Assembly: GCA_026713385.1 (NCBI GenBank)
Contig: JAPOOP010000634.1
Span: forward strand, 1 to 37,168
Length of the DNA: 37,168 nt
Reading direction: 5' to 3'
Source: Candidatus Poribacteria bacterium
GTDB lineage: Bacteria > Poribacteria > WGA-4E > WGA-3G
The translations under genes and the position numbers were made by a program. Positions 1 to 8,706 of this stretch are shown piece after piece; within the stretch, counting starts at the first letter, position 1; the number at the start of each line of letters is the position of its first letter. Under the pieces are notes generated by a model, which made no database searches, was not told the DNA's origin, and saw only the letters and a program-made list of their open reading frames with translations.

Positions 1-267
1 ATCTGCGGCGTAGGGCATATCAACAAGGAGGTAGGCATCTGTCACACCGCGGCGTACTGCTTTGAGGTGGTGACGCATATCTGCCATCGTTACCTCCGTC
101 TCATTCTTGTAGCCGAGAACGTTGGTCCCAACGCTATCGCCAACGAAGACGATATCAATACCTGCTTCGTCTTGCATACAAGCGGTAGGATAATCGTAAC
201 AGGTCAGCACAGTAATCGGCTGCTTTTCCTGTTTTTTGGTGCGTAGATATGTGATGTCTTTTTCCAC
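1..267 (-). CDS. panB: 3-methyl-2-oxobutanoate hydroxymethyltransferase, N-terminal part (cut by window edge)
   Basis: PanB transfers a hydroxymethyl group from 5,10-methylene-THF to 2-oxoisovalerate, the first step of pantothenate synthesis. I translated the reverse strand from a GTG at 267. The 89 visible residues include LTCYDYPTA, the metal-binding VFVGDSVGTNVLG segment, TEVTMADMRHHLKAVRRG and VDMPYA, which follow the order of the family's N-terminal half. A GGAGG lies 11 nt before the GTG. The gene runs off the left edge, so the C-terminal two thirds are missing from view. It is the last visible gene of the sucC-pgk-proS-sucD run, 127 nt after sucD. The product feeds CoA and the ACP prosthetic group, which links it loosely to the fab genes further along. 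The family call is firm; the start is fairly sure. Confidence 0.9.
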   Translation of the reverse strand, partial: MEKDITYLRTKKQEKQPITVLTCYDYPTACMQDEAGIDIVFVGDSVGTNVLGYKNETEVTMADMRHHLKAVRRGVTDAYLLVDMPYAAD

Positions 268-394
268 AGTCCTTTTTGCCTCCGTATTATAGTGAGACAC
301 ATTGCCCGACGCGCTCCCATAATAATTTCATAGAGAGGCAGGTGAGGTTAGAAAACTGCACCGACCGGGCTTCGGAAAGAACAGAAAAGCCTGT

Positions 395-1267
395 TTAAGC
401 CAAGACCTCTGCCACGGTTTCTCCAATAGTGGCGAGGCTATCGGCAACAGTAATCCCAGCATCTTTGAGTGCTCGAATTTTATCAGCGGCAGTGCCTTGT
501 CCACCGGAGATAATTGCCCCAGCGTGTCCCATCCGCTTTCCAGGTGGCGCGGTCTGCCCAGCAATAAAACCGACAACAGGCTTCGTCATTTCATTCTTCA
601 CAAACTGCGCAGCTTTTTCCTCAGCTGTTCCACCGATTTCACCTATTAAGACGACGGCGCGTGTGTCGTCGTCCGCCTCAAAAAGTTTGAGGACATCAAC
701 GAAGTTTGTTCCAATTACCGGATCGCCTCCAATGCCGACACAAGTGGACTGACCAATGCCGAGCCGCTTCAGTTGATATGCTGCTTCGTAGGTTAAGGTT
801 CCACTTCGGGAAACGATCCCAACGTTACCAGGTGTATAGGCAAACTCGGGCATAACGCCGATTTTGCATTCACCGGGTGTGATGACACCAGGACAGTTCG
901 GTCCGATTAATCGGGTTGATTTTCCTTGAAGGAATGCCTTCGCTCTGACCATATCGAGAACAGGAATGTGCTCGGAGATGCAGACAATCAGTTCAACCCC
1001 TGCTTCCGCCGCTTCCATGACAGAATCAGCCGCGTTGAAGTGGGCAGGGACGAAAATCAACGAGGTATCCGCTCCTGTTGCGGTGACCCCTTCTGCTACA
1101 GTGTCATAAACCGGGATGCCATTCACATCAGTCCCACCTCTGCCGGGAACCGCGCCTGCGACAATCTGGGTGCCGTAAGCTGCGCACTGCTCCGTGTGAA
1201 AACGTCCAGAACGACCTGTGATGCCTTGAACGAGGACTTTTGTATTTTTATTAACGAGTATGCTCAT
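395..1267 (-). CDS. sucD: Succinyl-CoA ligase (ADP-forming), alpha subunit
   Basis: This is the alpha subunit of succinyl-CoA synthetase, which makes ATP (or GTP) from succinyl-CoA in the citric acid cycle together with SucC. The protein has 290 residues, the normal length. It shows the CoA-binding N-terminal fold ([15 protein letters not shown]), the [13 protein letters not shown] segment, the [14 protein letters not shown] loop, and [14 protein letters not shown] with the phosphorylated active-site His at residue 248. The ATG at 1267 is preceded by AACCGCAAGG and an A/T-rich spacer, the same ending as the leader repeat described elsewhere. sucD is not next to sucC: proS and pgk lie between them on the same strand, so co-transcription is still possible. 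Confidence 0.97.
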   Translation of the reverse strand: MSILVNKNTKVLVQGITGRSGRFHTEQCAAYGTQIVAGAVPGRGGTDVNGIPVYDTVAEGVTATGADTSLIFVPAHFNAADSVMEAAEAGVELIVCISEHIPVLDMVRAKAFLQGKSTRLIGPNCPGVITPGECKIGVMPEFAYTPGNVGIVSRSGTLTYEAAYQLKRLGIGQSTCVGIGGDPVIGTNFVDVLKLFEADDDTRAVVLIGEIGGTAEEKAAQFVKNEMTKPVVGFIAGQTAPPGKRMGHAGAIISGGQGTAADKIRALKDAGITVADSLATIGETVAEVLA

Positions 1268-1468
1268 ACTTTTAATTTTACCTTGCGGTTAAACAGCGTT
1301 CGTTTAGCAATGGACATGCGTTTCTTAAATCCGTCCTTCAAATGTAAAGCATTCTCGCTGCGAAGCAAAATTATGCCATTTAAGGAGAACCTAATTTCAT
1401 TACGGACTACACGCTGTTCTCAATTTCCCGCCTAAATCCTTTCTCAAACTGTTGCTCCAACCGGAGGA
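1268..1468. other. Intergenic region between proS and sucD with two repeat pieces
   Basis: Directly before sucD lies a leader-repeat end (minus strand, AACCGCAAGG followed by an A/T-rich run). At 1351-1371 lies a 21-bp sequence containing TTCTCGCTGCGAAGCAAAA. It recurs exactly in the opposite orientation at 4336-4356 upstream of pgk. I see no gene or clear terminator here. Confidence 0.6.
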
Positions 1469-2905
1469 TTAATAAGCGCGAGCAAAGACAGCAACGTCTT
1501 TCGCAGACTTACCACAGACAATACACTCACCCTCTCCACCGGGTTGATCCATAGGGAGGCATCGGATAGTCGCTTGTGTTTCTTCTCTTGCCTGATCTTC
1601 ACAGGCGGCATCCCCGCACCAACGTGCGTGTGCGAATCCATCTTCAATAACCTCTTTAAACGCGTCGTAGGTGGTAGGTTTAAAGGTATTCGCATCGCGA
1701 AAGTCTATTGCCCGTTTGAGCATATCTGCTTGAATAGTGTCAAGCATCTGCTTCACCGTCTCGGCAGCATTGTCAATCGGCACAAACATTTTCCCCTCTT
1801 TGCCGGGTATATCGCGTCGGGCAAGGACAACTTGCTGTTTGCTCAAATCACGGGGACCGATCTCTATGCGTAACGGCACGCCTTTGAGTTCCCATTCGTT
1901 AAATCGCCAGCCGGGCGAGTAGTCGTGCCTATCGTCAACGTGGTAGCGGACACTGCCCAAAGTTTCACAGATACCATCAACGGCTTGCATGACTGCTTGC
2001 TTATCGCTATCTTTATTTTTAGGAATGATTGGCACAATGACGAGCTGAGTGGGTGCAAGCCTTGGTGGTAGAACTAACCCTTGGTCGTCTCCGTGGGCCA
2101 TGATAATCGCACCGATCATTCGGGTGCTCACGCCCCAACTGGTCGTCCAACAGTGCTGCTGTTTCTGGTTTGCATCGAGATATTGAATATCGAAAGCCTT
2201 GGCAAAGTTCTGTCCTAAATCGTGTGAAGTGCCAGCTTGGAGGGCGCGTTTATCACCCATCATTGCTTCAATAGTATAGGAGGTTAGCGCGCCGGGAAAC
2301 TTTTCGCTGTCACTCTTACGTCCAGGAATGACAGGTATAGCGGCTTCATTGATCGCAAAATCGGTGTAGATATCCAGGATACGAAGCGTCTCTTCTTCAG
2401 CCTCCTCGTGTGTTGCGTGAGCGGTATGTCCTTCTTGCCAGAAAAATTCCATTGTTCTTAGGAAAAGACGAGGGCGCAATTCCCATCGGACTACGTTTGC
2501 CCATTGATTGATAAGAACTGGTAGATCTCGGTAAGACTGAATCCATTGACTATACATGTAACCGATAATGGTTTCAGATGTCGGTCGTACCACAAGCGGT
2601 TCTTCCAGTTTTTTCCCACCACCGTGCGTGACAACGGCGAGTTCTGGTTTAAATCCCTCAACGTGTTCGGCCTCTTTTTCAATGAAACTCATCGGAATGA
2701 AGAGCGGGAAGGCGGCATTTTGGTGTCCCGTTTCTTTGAACCGGGTATCCAATTGTTCTTTGACGTTTTCCCAGAGCGCGTAGCCGTAAGGACGTACGAC
2801 CATACATCCGCGCACGGGGGCGTAGTCAGCCATCTCCGCTTGGCGGATGACCTGCGTATACCATTTTGCGTAGTCTTCACTACGGGGAACTATTTTATCA
2901 AACAT
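1469..2905 (-). CDS. proS: Prolyl-tRNA synthetase, archaeal/eukaryote-like type
   Basis: This class II synthetase charges tRNA-Pro with proline. At 478 residues it is the short form without the bacterial editing (INS) domain. It has motif 1 around NAAFPLFIPMSFIEKEAEHVEGF, the substrate-binding RPTSETIIGYMYSQWI, motif 2 with RPRLFLRTMEFFWQEGHTAH, and the GTSHDLGQNFAKAF segment. The C-terminal domain has a cysteine cluster (WCGD, AC, RC, ECIVC) and ends in Tyr (FARAY), both typical of ProS type 3. The ATG at 2905 follows a full copy of the leader repeat, whose AAGG lies 12 nt upstream. The gene lies between pgk and sucD on the same strand. A tRNA-Pro(GGG) is 11 kb away. Confidence 0.97.
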   Translation of the reverse strand: MFDKIVPRSEDYAKWYTQVIRQAEMADYAPVRGCMVVRPYGYALWENVKEQLDTRFKETGHQNAAFPLFIPMSFIEKEAEHVEGFKPELAVVTHGGGKKLEEPLVVRPTSETIIGYMYSQWIQSYRDLPVLINQWANVVRWELRPRLFLRTMEFFWQEGHTAHATHEEAEEETLRILDIYTDFAINEAAIPVIPGRKSDSEKFPGALTSYTIEAMMGDKRALQAGTSHDLGQNFAKAFDIQYLDANQKQQHCWTTSWGVSTRMIGAIIMAHGDDQGLVLPPRLAPTQLVIVPIIPKNKDSDKQAVMQAVDGICETLGSVRYHVDDRHDYSPGWRFNEWELKGVPLRIEIGPRDLSKQQVVLARRDIPGKEGKMFVPIDNAAETVKQMLDTIQADMLKRAIDFRDANTFKPTTYDAFKEVIEDGFAHARWCGDAACEDQAREETQATIRCLPMDQPGGEGECIVCGKSAKDVAVFARAY

Positions 2906-3017
2906 TTTTTAATTATTCCTTGCGGTTCGGTCAGGTGAGTTGGATAACTGAAGTGCCTTTCCGTAGACCTAGGGGAAACACCCAAGCAAAAACCCTGCGC
3001 CGATGTTGCAGGCTACG
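2906..3017 (-). repeat. Leader repeat, copy A (5' leader of proS)
   Basis: Read on the minus strand, this stretch starts CGTAGCCTGCAACATCGG, continues with a core containing GTTTTTGCTTGGGTGTTTC, has AGGTCTACG, and ends with ACCGAACCGCAAGG plus an A/T-rich run up to the proS ATG. CGTAGCCT can pair with AGG-T-CTACG, with one bulged base. Nearly the same sequence lies before fumC (35630-35739), and a shorter form lies before the aldolase-like gene (35951-36046). It is probably a structured 5' untranslated region carried by a dispersed element. Confidence 0.75.
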
Positions 3018-3108
3018 CGTTTAGGTTTAACAAAAACCCCTTAACCGACTACCGACTGCTAATTTTTCCTTTCGCACCGCTTCAGGCTCAGTTTTTTGAA
3101 TCGGAGGT

Positions 3109-4305
3109 TCATCTCACCGGATCCGTTAAGGCAACGATGCCCGGTAGAGGTTTACCTTCTAAAAACTCCAAGGAGGCACCGCCTCCCGTTGAGATGTGTG
3201 TCATCCGCTCCGCGACACCGGCTTGTTGTATCGCAGCAACACAATCACCTCCACCAATAATACTCACTGATTCTGAATCTGCAATCTGCTTTGCTATCGA
3301 AATCGTGCCATGTGCGAACTTCTCAAATTCATAAACCCCTAAAGGTCCGTTCCACACCACAGTTTTTGCAGTTTCAATCTGTTTACCAAACACCGATACG
3401 GTTTCTGGACCGATATCCAACCCTTGCCAACCATCCGGGATATTCCCTTTTCCCACAATCTGTGATTCGGTTTCAGGGTCAAAGGCTCTACCCACGACAT
3501 GGTCCACCGGTAGTATGACGGAATCCGAGAAGCCTTCGCTTTCGACCAATGATTTTGCCACGTCAAGCTTCTCAATTTCGACGATTGAGTTGCCAATACC
3601 AAATCCCATCGCCGATAGAAATGTGTATGCCATGCCACCACCGATGAGAAGTTTATCAACCTTTCCAAGAAGGTTCTCAATCAGTGTAATTTTATCGGAT
3701 ATTTTCGCGCCACCGAGGATAGCGACATAGGAACGCGCGGGCTCTTCAAGGGTGGTGCTGAGATAATAAATTTCGCGTGCCATCAAAAGTCCGGCAGCAC
3801 ACGGACGGAGATAGTGAGTTACTCCCTCCGTCGATGCATGGGCACGATGTGCAGTGCCAAAGGCATCGTTCACATAGACATCTGCGAGTGAGGCGAGTTC
3901 CGCAGCAAATGCCGGGTCGTTCGCAGTTTCCTCGGCGTAGAATCGGACATTTTCAAGGAGCAGAACTTCTCCGTTACGCATTGACGCAACGGCACTTTGT
4001 ACCGATTCACCAATACAATCGTTAACGTGCGCGACACGCGTACCGAGTTTGCGACTGAGAGCTACAGCGATTGGTTCAGTCGAAAGCGTTTCTCGGTCAG
4101 CCGCCGAACCTACCTCGGGCCTACCTAAATGTGTTACAAGAATAATTTTGGCATCGGCGTTGATGAGTGCTAAGAGTGTCGGCAAAGCGGCAGTGATACG
4201 GGTTTCATCTGTAATTTTCCCGTCTTTCATTGGAACATTGAAGTCCACCCGTACGAGAACGCGTTTCCCACCAACCTCTATGTCCTTTAATTCAAGTTTT
4301 TCCAT
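3109..4305 (-). CDS. pgk: Phosphoglycerate kinase
   Basis: Pgk converts 1,3-bisphosphoglycerate and ADP to 3-phosphoglycerate and ATP in glycolysis, and runs in reverse in gluconeogenesis. The 398-residue length is normal. The N-terminal substrate domain shows KRVLVRVDFNVPMKDG, LVTHLGRP, LLENVRFYAEE and VNDAFGTAHRAHAST. The C-terminal nucleotide domain shows AILGGAKISDKI, LLIGGGMAYTF, VVWNGPLGVYE and the closing GGGDCVAAI...STGGGASLEFLEGK. The ATG at 4305 has no good Shine-Dalgarno sequence; two TCAGTTA heptads lie just upstream. It stands between sucC and proS, in an operon without other glycolytic genes. Confidence 0.97.
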   Translation of the reverse strand: MEKLELKDIEVGGKRVLVRVDFNVPMKDGKITDETRITAALPTLLALINADAKIILVTHLGRPEVGSAADRETLSTEPIAVALSRKLGTRVAHVNDCIGESVQSAVASMRNGEVLLLENVRFYAEETANDPAFAAELASLADVYVNDAFGTAHRAHASTEGVTHYLRPCAAGLLMAREIYYLSTTLEEPARSYVAILGGAKISDKITLIENLLGKVDKLLIGGGMAYTFLSAMGFGIGNSIVEIEKLDVAKSLVESEGFSDSVILPVDHVVGRAFDPETESQIVGKGNIPDGWQGLDIGPETVSVFGKQIETAKTVVWNGPLGVYEFEKFAHGTISIAKQIADSESVSIIGGGDCVAAIQQAGVAERMTHISTGGGASLEFLEGKPLPGIVALTDPVR

Positions 4306-4492
4306 ATTTTTTGGAGTTGTCAGTTATCAGTTAATATTTTGCTTCGCAGCGAGAATACCCGCCGACAACAAATAGTGTTCTCGCAAGGACGTAACCCCTT
4401 GCCCCCATCTACTGAAAACTGAAGATCCTTTCCCTGTCCAAAACCGGTTTCCTATCAATGTTGGACGTTTATGTCACCAATTGCGTAATTTT
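4306..4492. other. Intergenic region between sucC and pgk with heptads and a 21-bp repeat
   Basis: Two tandem TCAGTTA heptads lie at 4320-4333. Next to them, at 4336-4356, is the inverted copy of the 21-bp repeat also found at 1351-1371. I see no gene. The region probably serves as the leader of pgk within the operon. Confidence 0.55.
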
Positions 4493-5677
4493 TTATGCAG
4501 GGTTCGCCGCCTCTACTGCCAGTTGTGCCGCTTCAGAGAGCCCTTCTGCTTGTTGAACGTTCAAATTCGACTCGGCAATAATCTGTTTTCCAAGTTCCAC
4601 GTTTGTTCCTTCTAACCGAACTACAAGTGGGACGTTAAGCTCGACCTGTTTTGCGGCTTCAACGATACCATTTGCGATTGTGTCGCATTTCATGATACCA
4701 CCGAAGATGTTAACAAGAACAGCTTTCACGTTTTCGTCTGCGAGGATGAGACGGAAAGCGTGAGCGACTGCCTCTACAGATGCGCCACCTCCGACATCAA
4801 GAAAGTTCGCCGGTTCGCCACCGTTCTGTTTGATGATGTCCATCGTTGCCATAGCAAGTCCTGCACCGTTCACCATGCAACCAATGTCGCCATCAAGGCG
4901 GATGTAACTTAAACCCGATTCGCTTGCTTCTAATTCACTCGGATCTTCTTCGTGTGGATCACGCATCTCAGCTATATCTGAATGTCGCCAGAGTGAGTTA
5001 TCATCAAGGTTTACCTTGGAATCGAGTGCGACAATATCTAATGCGTCATCCGATTTTACAATTGCCAATGGATTAATCTCCACGAGTGAACAGTCGCATT
5101 CAGTAAACGCATTGTAAAGTGCAAGAATCAATTTAGTGGCGTTCGGGATAACAGAACGGTAACTTGCATCGGTGATGAGTTTGTATGCGAACTCCCGCGC
5201 TTGGAACTCGGTTAATCCGAAGGCTGGATGAATCTCTGCCCTAATAATCTTTTCAGGGGTTTGTGCGGCGACCTCTTCAATGTTGACACCGCCTTCTTCG
5301 CTCCCGATTACGGTGAGTCGTGACGTTTCCCGATCAAGCAATATGGCGAGATAGAACTCTTTCTCTATTTCCGCGGCTTCAGCGATAAGCACTTTACGGA
5401 CACGTTTGCCTTCAGGACCGGTCTGGGGTGTCACCAACTGCATTCCGAGAATGGCATCGGCGTGTTGTTTAACTTCGGAGAGTGTATTTGCGAGTTTGAC
5501 CCCGCCTCCCTTCCCGCGTCCACCAGCATGAATCTGTGCCTTGATAACGTATGTGGGACAATTGAGTTCCTGTGCAACCGCTTCGGCTTCCTCTGGCGTT
5601 TCGGCAACCTTACCGGGTAGTGTATTGACACCAAAGGATTCTAAGATTTGTCTGGCTTGGTATTCGTGGATGTTCAT
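4493..5677 (-). CDS. sucC: Succinyl-CoA ligase (ADP-forming), beta subunit
   Basis: SucC carries the nucleotide-binding ATP-grasp domain and, with SucD, forms succinyl-CoA synthetase. I start it at the ATG at 5677 ([17 protein letters not shown], the standard family N-terminus), giving 394 residues. An upstream in-frame GTG at 5713 would add 12 residues that do not look like the family. The protein shows [15 protein letters not shown] (ATP-grasp), [28 protein letters not shown] and [10 protein letters not shown], all family hallmarks. An AAGGAG lies about 24 nt before the chosen ATG, farther than usual. It is the first gene of the minus-strand run, downstream of a good promoter at 5766-5794. 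Confidence 0.96.
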   Translation of the reverse strand: MNIHEYQARQILESFGVNTLPGKVAETPEEAEAVAQELNCPTYVIKAQIHAGGRGKGGGVKLANTLSEVKQHADAILGMQLVTPQTGPEGKRVRKVLIAEAAEIEKEFYLAILLDRETSRLTVIGSEEGGVNIEEVAAQTPEKIIRAEIHPAFGLTEFQAREFAYKLITDASYRSVIPNATKLILALYNAFTECDCSLVEINPLAIVKSDDALDIVALDSKVNLDDNSLWRHSDIAEMRDPHEEDPSELEASESGLSYIRLDGDIGCMVNGAGLAMATMDIIKQNGGEPANFLDVGGGASVEAVAHAFRLILADENVKAVLVNIFGGIMKCDTIANGIVEAAKQVELNVPLVVRLEGTNVELGKQIIAESNLNVQQAEGLSEAAQLAVEAANPA

Positions 5678-5765
5678 TTTTTGTATAGTTTTTCGGTAAA
5701 ACTCCTTTGGCACTTGTAATTACTAATGTATTGTGTCGATGTATTTCGGATTCATGTATTTAGAA

Positions 5766-5794
5766 ATTATACTATAATTGAGGGAAAATTGCAA
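5766..5794 (-). promoter_or_regulatory. Sigma70-type promoter for the sucC-pgk-proS-sucD-panB run
   Basis: On the minus strand TTGCAA (5794-5789) and TATAAT (5771-5766) are separated by exactly 17 nt. The likely start of transcription is near 5759, about 80 nt before the sucC ATG. The next upstream genes on this strand end beyond 6266, so this is the natural start of the operon. Confidence 0.65.
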
Positions 5795-5908
5795 GTTTTT
5801 CAGGTTTGTTAGCATCACTGACAAGCCCCGTTTATATCACACAAAAATTATCACTATCCTTTTTAATCTCAGGCGACTGTATATAAACAACCATAGGAGG
5901 TAGAAGCT

Positions 5909-6058
5909 ATGTTTATGCGAAAATTCAAAACCGGTCTTCGGTTTCTGGGAACTCTATTTCTGCGGGTTTTACTCGGAATTGCAGCAGGTTACGTATGGAT
6001 AACTGGATTGGCTTTTATCGGTCGACTACAGTGGGTAACCTCTCCGACCACTACATGA
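5909..6058 (+). CDS. Small hydrophobic protein, probably the first half of a frameshifted membrane protein
   Basis: An ATG at 5909 preceded by AGGAGGT with 6 nt spacing opens a 49-residue frame. It has a basic N-terminus (FMRKFKTGLRF) and one membrane segment (about residues 12-40), ending at TGA 6056-6058. A second frame, open through the same region and to 6216, encodes a hydrophilic stretch and another membrane segment. The simplest reading is one two-helix membrane protein of about 100 residues interrupted by a frameshift. It may instead be two overlapping small genes. I recognise no family. It stands alone on the plus strand between two minus-strand operons. Confidence 0.5.
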   Translation: MFMRKFKTGLRFLGTLFLRVLLGIAAGYVWITGLAFIGRLQWVTSPTTT

Positions 6059-6216
6059 ATGGTCGCTATGATGGATTGAGAGATACAGTATTTCATGACA
6101 TTATACATCCTATTGGGTGGTATGGTGCTTGGATGTTGGTGGGTGCAGCCATTATTTGGGGTTTTTCTCAAGGAAAGTTGGATATCCGAAGATGGTTAAG
6201 GAAAGGACATGCTTAA
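5995..6216 (+). CDS. Second half of the small membrane-protein locus (shifted frame)
   Basis: This frame overlaps the end of the previous one and has no Shine-Dalgarno of its own. It reads a polar stretch (NLSDHYMNGRYDGLRDTVFHDIIHP), then a membrane segment (GWYGAWMLVGAAIIWGFSQG), then a basic tail ending LRKGHA. The start given is only the first ATG in frame. The real coding part probably begins near 6034, where it would continue the first frame after a one-base shift. The function is unknown. Confidence 0.4.
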   Translation: MDNWIGFYRSTTVGNLSDHYMNGRYDGLRDTVFHDIIHPIGWYGAWMLVGAAIIWGFSQGKLDIRRWLRKGHA

Positions 6217-6246
6217 AAAGCCATGTCGCGTTCAGAAAGAAAAACG

Positions 6247-6268
6247 TAGTTCTGCCCTTACAGAACTA
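6247..6268 (-). terminator. Hairpin overlapping the folK stop codon
   Basis: TAGTTCTG (6247-6254) and CAGAACTA (6261-6268) form an 8-bp perfect stem with a 6-nt loop. On the minus strand the stem is followed by CGTTTTTC, so it may end the folK operon. On the plus strand only an A-rich run follows, so termination of the small plus-strand gene there is less likely. Confidence 0.5.
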
Positions 6269-6763
6269 TAAAACACAATCTTCTTCTTTCAGAACGGATT
6301 TGCTGTCTTCAAGGCGATTGAGGAGGGTTTGGATAGACACCTGAAAGACGGGGTGCACCAAATCCGGTGCGATCTCCGCTAACGGGACTAACACAAAACC
6401 GCGGAGATGTATCTCTGGGTGCGGCACGACAAGTTTCTCTGTTTGGACGCACAAATCTCCATAGATTAATATGTCCAAGTCAATCTCTCTCGGACCCCAG
6501 CGAATACGGTGTTTTCTCCCAATAGCCGTTTCGATGTCTTTTAAGGTATGTAGCAAGGCGAGGGGAGAAAGAGAGGTTTGGATAGCGGCGACACCGTTCA
6601 GGAACTGTGCCTGTGCCTCATAGCCTACCGGATCGGTTGTGTAAATGGAGGAAATCTTTTGCAAGGTGATTCCCTCCGTTTTTGATAAGGCATGGATGGC
6701 ATTCTGGATATGTACCAGACGGTCACCGATGTTGCTTCCGAAGCCGATGTAGGCTGCGTACAT
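6266..6763 (-). CDS. folK: 2-amino-4-hydroxy-6-hydroxymethyldihydropteridine pyrophosphokinase (HPPK)
   Basis: FolK transfers pyrophosphate from ATP to the hydroxymethyl pterin, a step of folate synthesis. The 165-residue protein has the family signatures in order: [11 protein letters not shown], the substrate loop [30 protein letters not shown] with the magnesium-binding DxD, and [20 protein letters not shown]. The ATG at 6763 has a GGAG 6 nt upstream and lies 36 nt after fabF, so it is very likely the last gene of the fab operon. In many bacteria this position after fabF is held by rnc, so folK is a variation on the usual order. Confidence 0.95.
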   Translation of the reverse strand: MYAAYIGFGSNIGDRLVHIQNAIHALSKTEGITLQKISSIYTTDPVGYEAQAQFLNGVAAIQTSLSPLALLHTLKDIETAIGRKHRIRWGPREIDLDILIYGDLCVQTEKLVVPHPEIHLRGFVLVPLAEIAPDLVHPVFQVSIQTLLNRLEDSKSVLKEEDCVL

Positions 6764-6799
6764 AGAATCTCCGAAGCACGTCCAAACGGACGGACACTA

Positions 6800-8038
6800 C
6801 TAATCCGAGAATTTGCGGATGGCGATTGAGGTGTTGTGTCCACCGAAACCGAACGCATTGGAGAGTGCAACCTCAATTGTCGCGTCGCGACTTTCGTTCG
6901 GGACATAGTCCAAGTCGCAGGCTTCGTCCGGCATATCGTAGTTGATAGTTGGGGGAAGGAAGCCTTTTTCCATCCCGCCTAAGCAGGCGATGAGTTCTAC
7001 GGCTCCGGCTGCGCCGAGCAGATGGCCGATCATGGATTTAGTAGAACTAACAGGAATTTTGTATGCGTGTTCGCCGAAGAGGGTTTTAATGGCATTCGTT
7101 TCAGCAATATCGCCAATAGGTGTCGAGGTACCGTGAGCATTGATATAATCGACAGCATCCAGTGGCAATTCCGCATCTCGGAGTGCAAATTCCATTGCTT
7201 TCACTGCGCCTTCACCGTTTTCGGGCGGACTTACCATATCGTGTGCATCTGAGGTCATTCCATAACCGACTATTTCCCCATAGATATAAGCACCACGCTT
7301 TTTAGCATGCGTTAGCGATTCGAGAATTAATACACCTGCTCCGTCGCCCATAACAAAGCCGTCTCGGTCCTTAGTAAACGGGCGCGAGGCGCGTTCAGGT
7401 TCATGATTTCGCGCCGACATAGCGCGCATTGAACAGAACCCAGCAAAAGCTAAGGGGGTAATCGCCGATTCTGTGCCGCCAGTAAACATCACATCCGCCT
7501 CACCGCGTTGAATGATACGGAACGAATCACCTATAGAATGGTTCGCACTCGCACAGGCAGTAACGGATGTAGCATTAGGACCTTTGAGGTTAAAATGGAT
7601 TGAGACCTGCCCTGCCGCCATGTTAATAATCATGTACGGCACAAGGAATGGGCTGACGCGTTTAGCACCCTTTTCAGCGAGGACTTTTGCGTTATCCTCA
7701 AGGACACCGATGCCACCGATTCCAGAACCGATTTGGACCCCTGCCCGGTAAGCGTCAACTGTATCGAGTTCCAAACCTGAATCTTCGTGCGCCATAATTG
7801 AAGCGGCAAGCGCGTACTGAATGAACAGTGGTAGCCTGGACGCAGCTCGGCGGTCCATATACTGTTCCGCTTGAAAATTCTTAACCTCTCCAGCGATTTG
7901 GGTGCGATGCTCAGAGGCATCAAAATAGGTTAAAGGTCCGATTCCGTTCTTACCGAAAGCAAGCGCATCCCAATATTCTTCTTTCGTATTGCCAATTGCA
8001 TTGACAACGCCGATTCCTGTAATAACTACACGCTCCAC
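6800..8038 (-). CDS. fabF: Beta-ketoacyl-ACP synthase II
   Basis: FabF condenses malonyl-ACP with growing acyl-ACP chains. The protein has 412 residues, with the thiolase-type fold and its catalytic Cys162 in [13 protein letters not shown], the first active-site His in [11 protein letters not shown], and Lys/His in [15 protein letters not shown]. It ends with the family's [16 protein letters not shown]. The start is GTG at 8038 with AAGGA about 9 nt upstream. It lies 113 nt after acpP, the common acpP-fabF pairing, and belongs to the type II fatty-acid synthesis cluster. Confidence 0.97.
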   Translation of the reverse strand: MERVVITGIGVVNAIGNTKEEYWDALAFGKNGIGPLTYFDASEHRTQIAGEVKNFQAEQYMDRRAASRLPLFIQYALAASIMAHEDSGLELDTVDAYRAGVQIGSGIGGIGVLEDNAKVLAEKGAKRVSPFLVPYMIINMAAGQVSIHFNLKGPNATSVTACASANHSIGDSFRIIQRGEADVMFTGGTESAITPLAFAGFCSMRAMSARNHEPERASRPFTKDRDGFVMGDGAGVLILESLTHAKKRGAYIYGEIVGYGMTSDAHDMVSPPENGEGAVKAMEFALRDAELPLDAVDYINAHGTSTPIGDIAETNAIKTLFGEHAYKIPVSSTKSMIGHLLGAAGAVELIACLGGMEKGFLPPTINYDMPDEACDLDYVPNESRDATIEVALSNAFGFGGHNTSIAIRKFSD

Positions 8039-8151
8039 GAGACCGTTCCTTTTTTATTGAAGTTGCAGGCGCGCTTGGTAAAACTGCCAAGCGCGCACTA
8101 AAGAGGGCTGATAGCGTTTCGCCAGGCACCCTCTAACGATATACATATAAC

Positions 8152-8385
8152 CTACACGTGTTCGTTTAGGTAACTCAGAGCATCTTGAACAGTCTGGATT
8201 TTTTCTGCATCACTGTCTGGGATTTCGATATCGAATTCCTCTTCAAGTGCCATGACCAGTTCAACGGTATCAAGCGAGTCAGCTCCCAAGTCTTCCATAA
8301 AGGAAGCATCTGGCGTGACATTATCTTCTTCAACACCGAGTTGTTTCGCAATAATTTCGATGAGGCGTTCTTGGTTTGTTGCCAT
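8152..8385 (-). CDS. acpP: Acyl carrier protein
   Basis: ACP carries acyl chains on a phosphopantetheine arm. The protein is 77 residues long, acidic and helical, with the attachment site Ser37 in [17 protein letters not shown]. It lies between fabG and fabF as in most type II fatty-acid clusters. The ATG at 8385 has GGAGAT about 17 nt upstream. Farther upstream on the same strand lies CCGCAAGG, part of a rearranged copy of the leader repeat. The 321-nt gap before it leaves room for its own promoter or processing site, which fits the high demand for ACP. Confidence 0.97.
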   Translation of the reverse strand: MATNQERLIEIIAKQLGVEEDNVTPDASFMEDLGADSLDTVELVMALEEEFDIEIPDSDAEKIQTVQDALSYLNEHV

Positions 8386-8515
8386 AAGCGTTTCTCTGAT
8401 CTCCTATTTTTTGATTTTCCTTGCGGGTAAGTAACGTAGGTGTTTTTGCTTGGGCGTTTCCCCCAGGGACCTTCACGTGCCTCTGTGTAGAGCCGCCTTC
8501 CACTACGTTTCAGGC
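8386..8515 (-). repeat. Leader repeat, copy D (rearranged, upstream of acpP)
   Basis: On the minus strand it reads CGTAGTGGAAGGCGGCTCTAC, then AGAGGCACGTGAAGGTCC, then the inverted core GAAACGCCCAAGCAAAAAC, then ACCCGCAAGG. The parts are shared with copies A, B, C and E, but the core is flipped. The acpP start is 44 nt after CCGCAAGG, unlike the other copies, which abut the start codon. Confidence 0.55.
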
Positions 8516-8643
8516 TTAGTGTGTTATGAAGGTATAACTTCCGAACTTCACAACTTTACAACTTTACAACTGCCGACGGAAACCGATTGCTGATGGTTAT
8601 GAGGCAATTGGTAAAAGATTACGGACATTGTAAACAGTGCCCT

Positions 8644-8668
8644 AAAGGCGGGTCAACCAACCGCCTTT
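8644..8668 (-). terminator. Stem-loop downstream of fabG
   Basis: AAAGGCGG and CCGCCTTT form an 8-bp stem with a 9-nt loop. A second hairpin, CTTGGG/CCCAAG, lies at 8683-8698, closer to the fabG stop. Neither is followed by a T-run, so they may be processing or attenuation structures instead of true terminators. Confidence 0.35.
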
Positions 8669-8706
8669 CATATAGGTGATCTTGGGAAACCCCAAGTCCA
8701 CTTGAA

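Larger units (their letters stand above)
8386..8706. other. Long gap between fabG and acpP: rearranged leader repeat and hairpins
   Basis: No gene is visible. From the acpP side the stretch holds CCGCAAGG (minus strand) and then, in the opposite orientation to copies A and C, the core GTTTTTGCTTGGGCGTTTCCCCC at 8441-8463. A run of CAACTTTA repeats lies at 8551-8570. Two perfect hairpins follow the fabG stop (8644-8668 and 8683-8698). Confidence 0.6.

Noticed and set aside
926-1435. A 169-codon plus-strand frame over sucD
   Set aside because: Antisense to sucD for most of its length and without recognisable protein features.
5678-5713. A GTG start for sucC
   Set aside because: It would add 12 residues before the standard MNIHEYQA start. 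AAGGAG is close after it and not before it.
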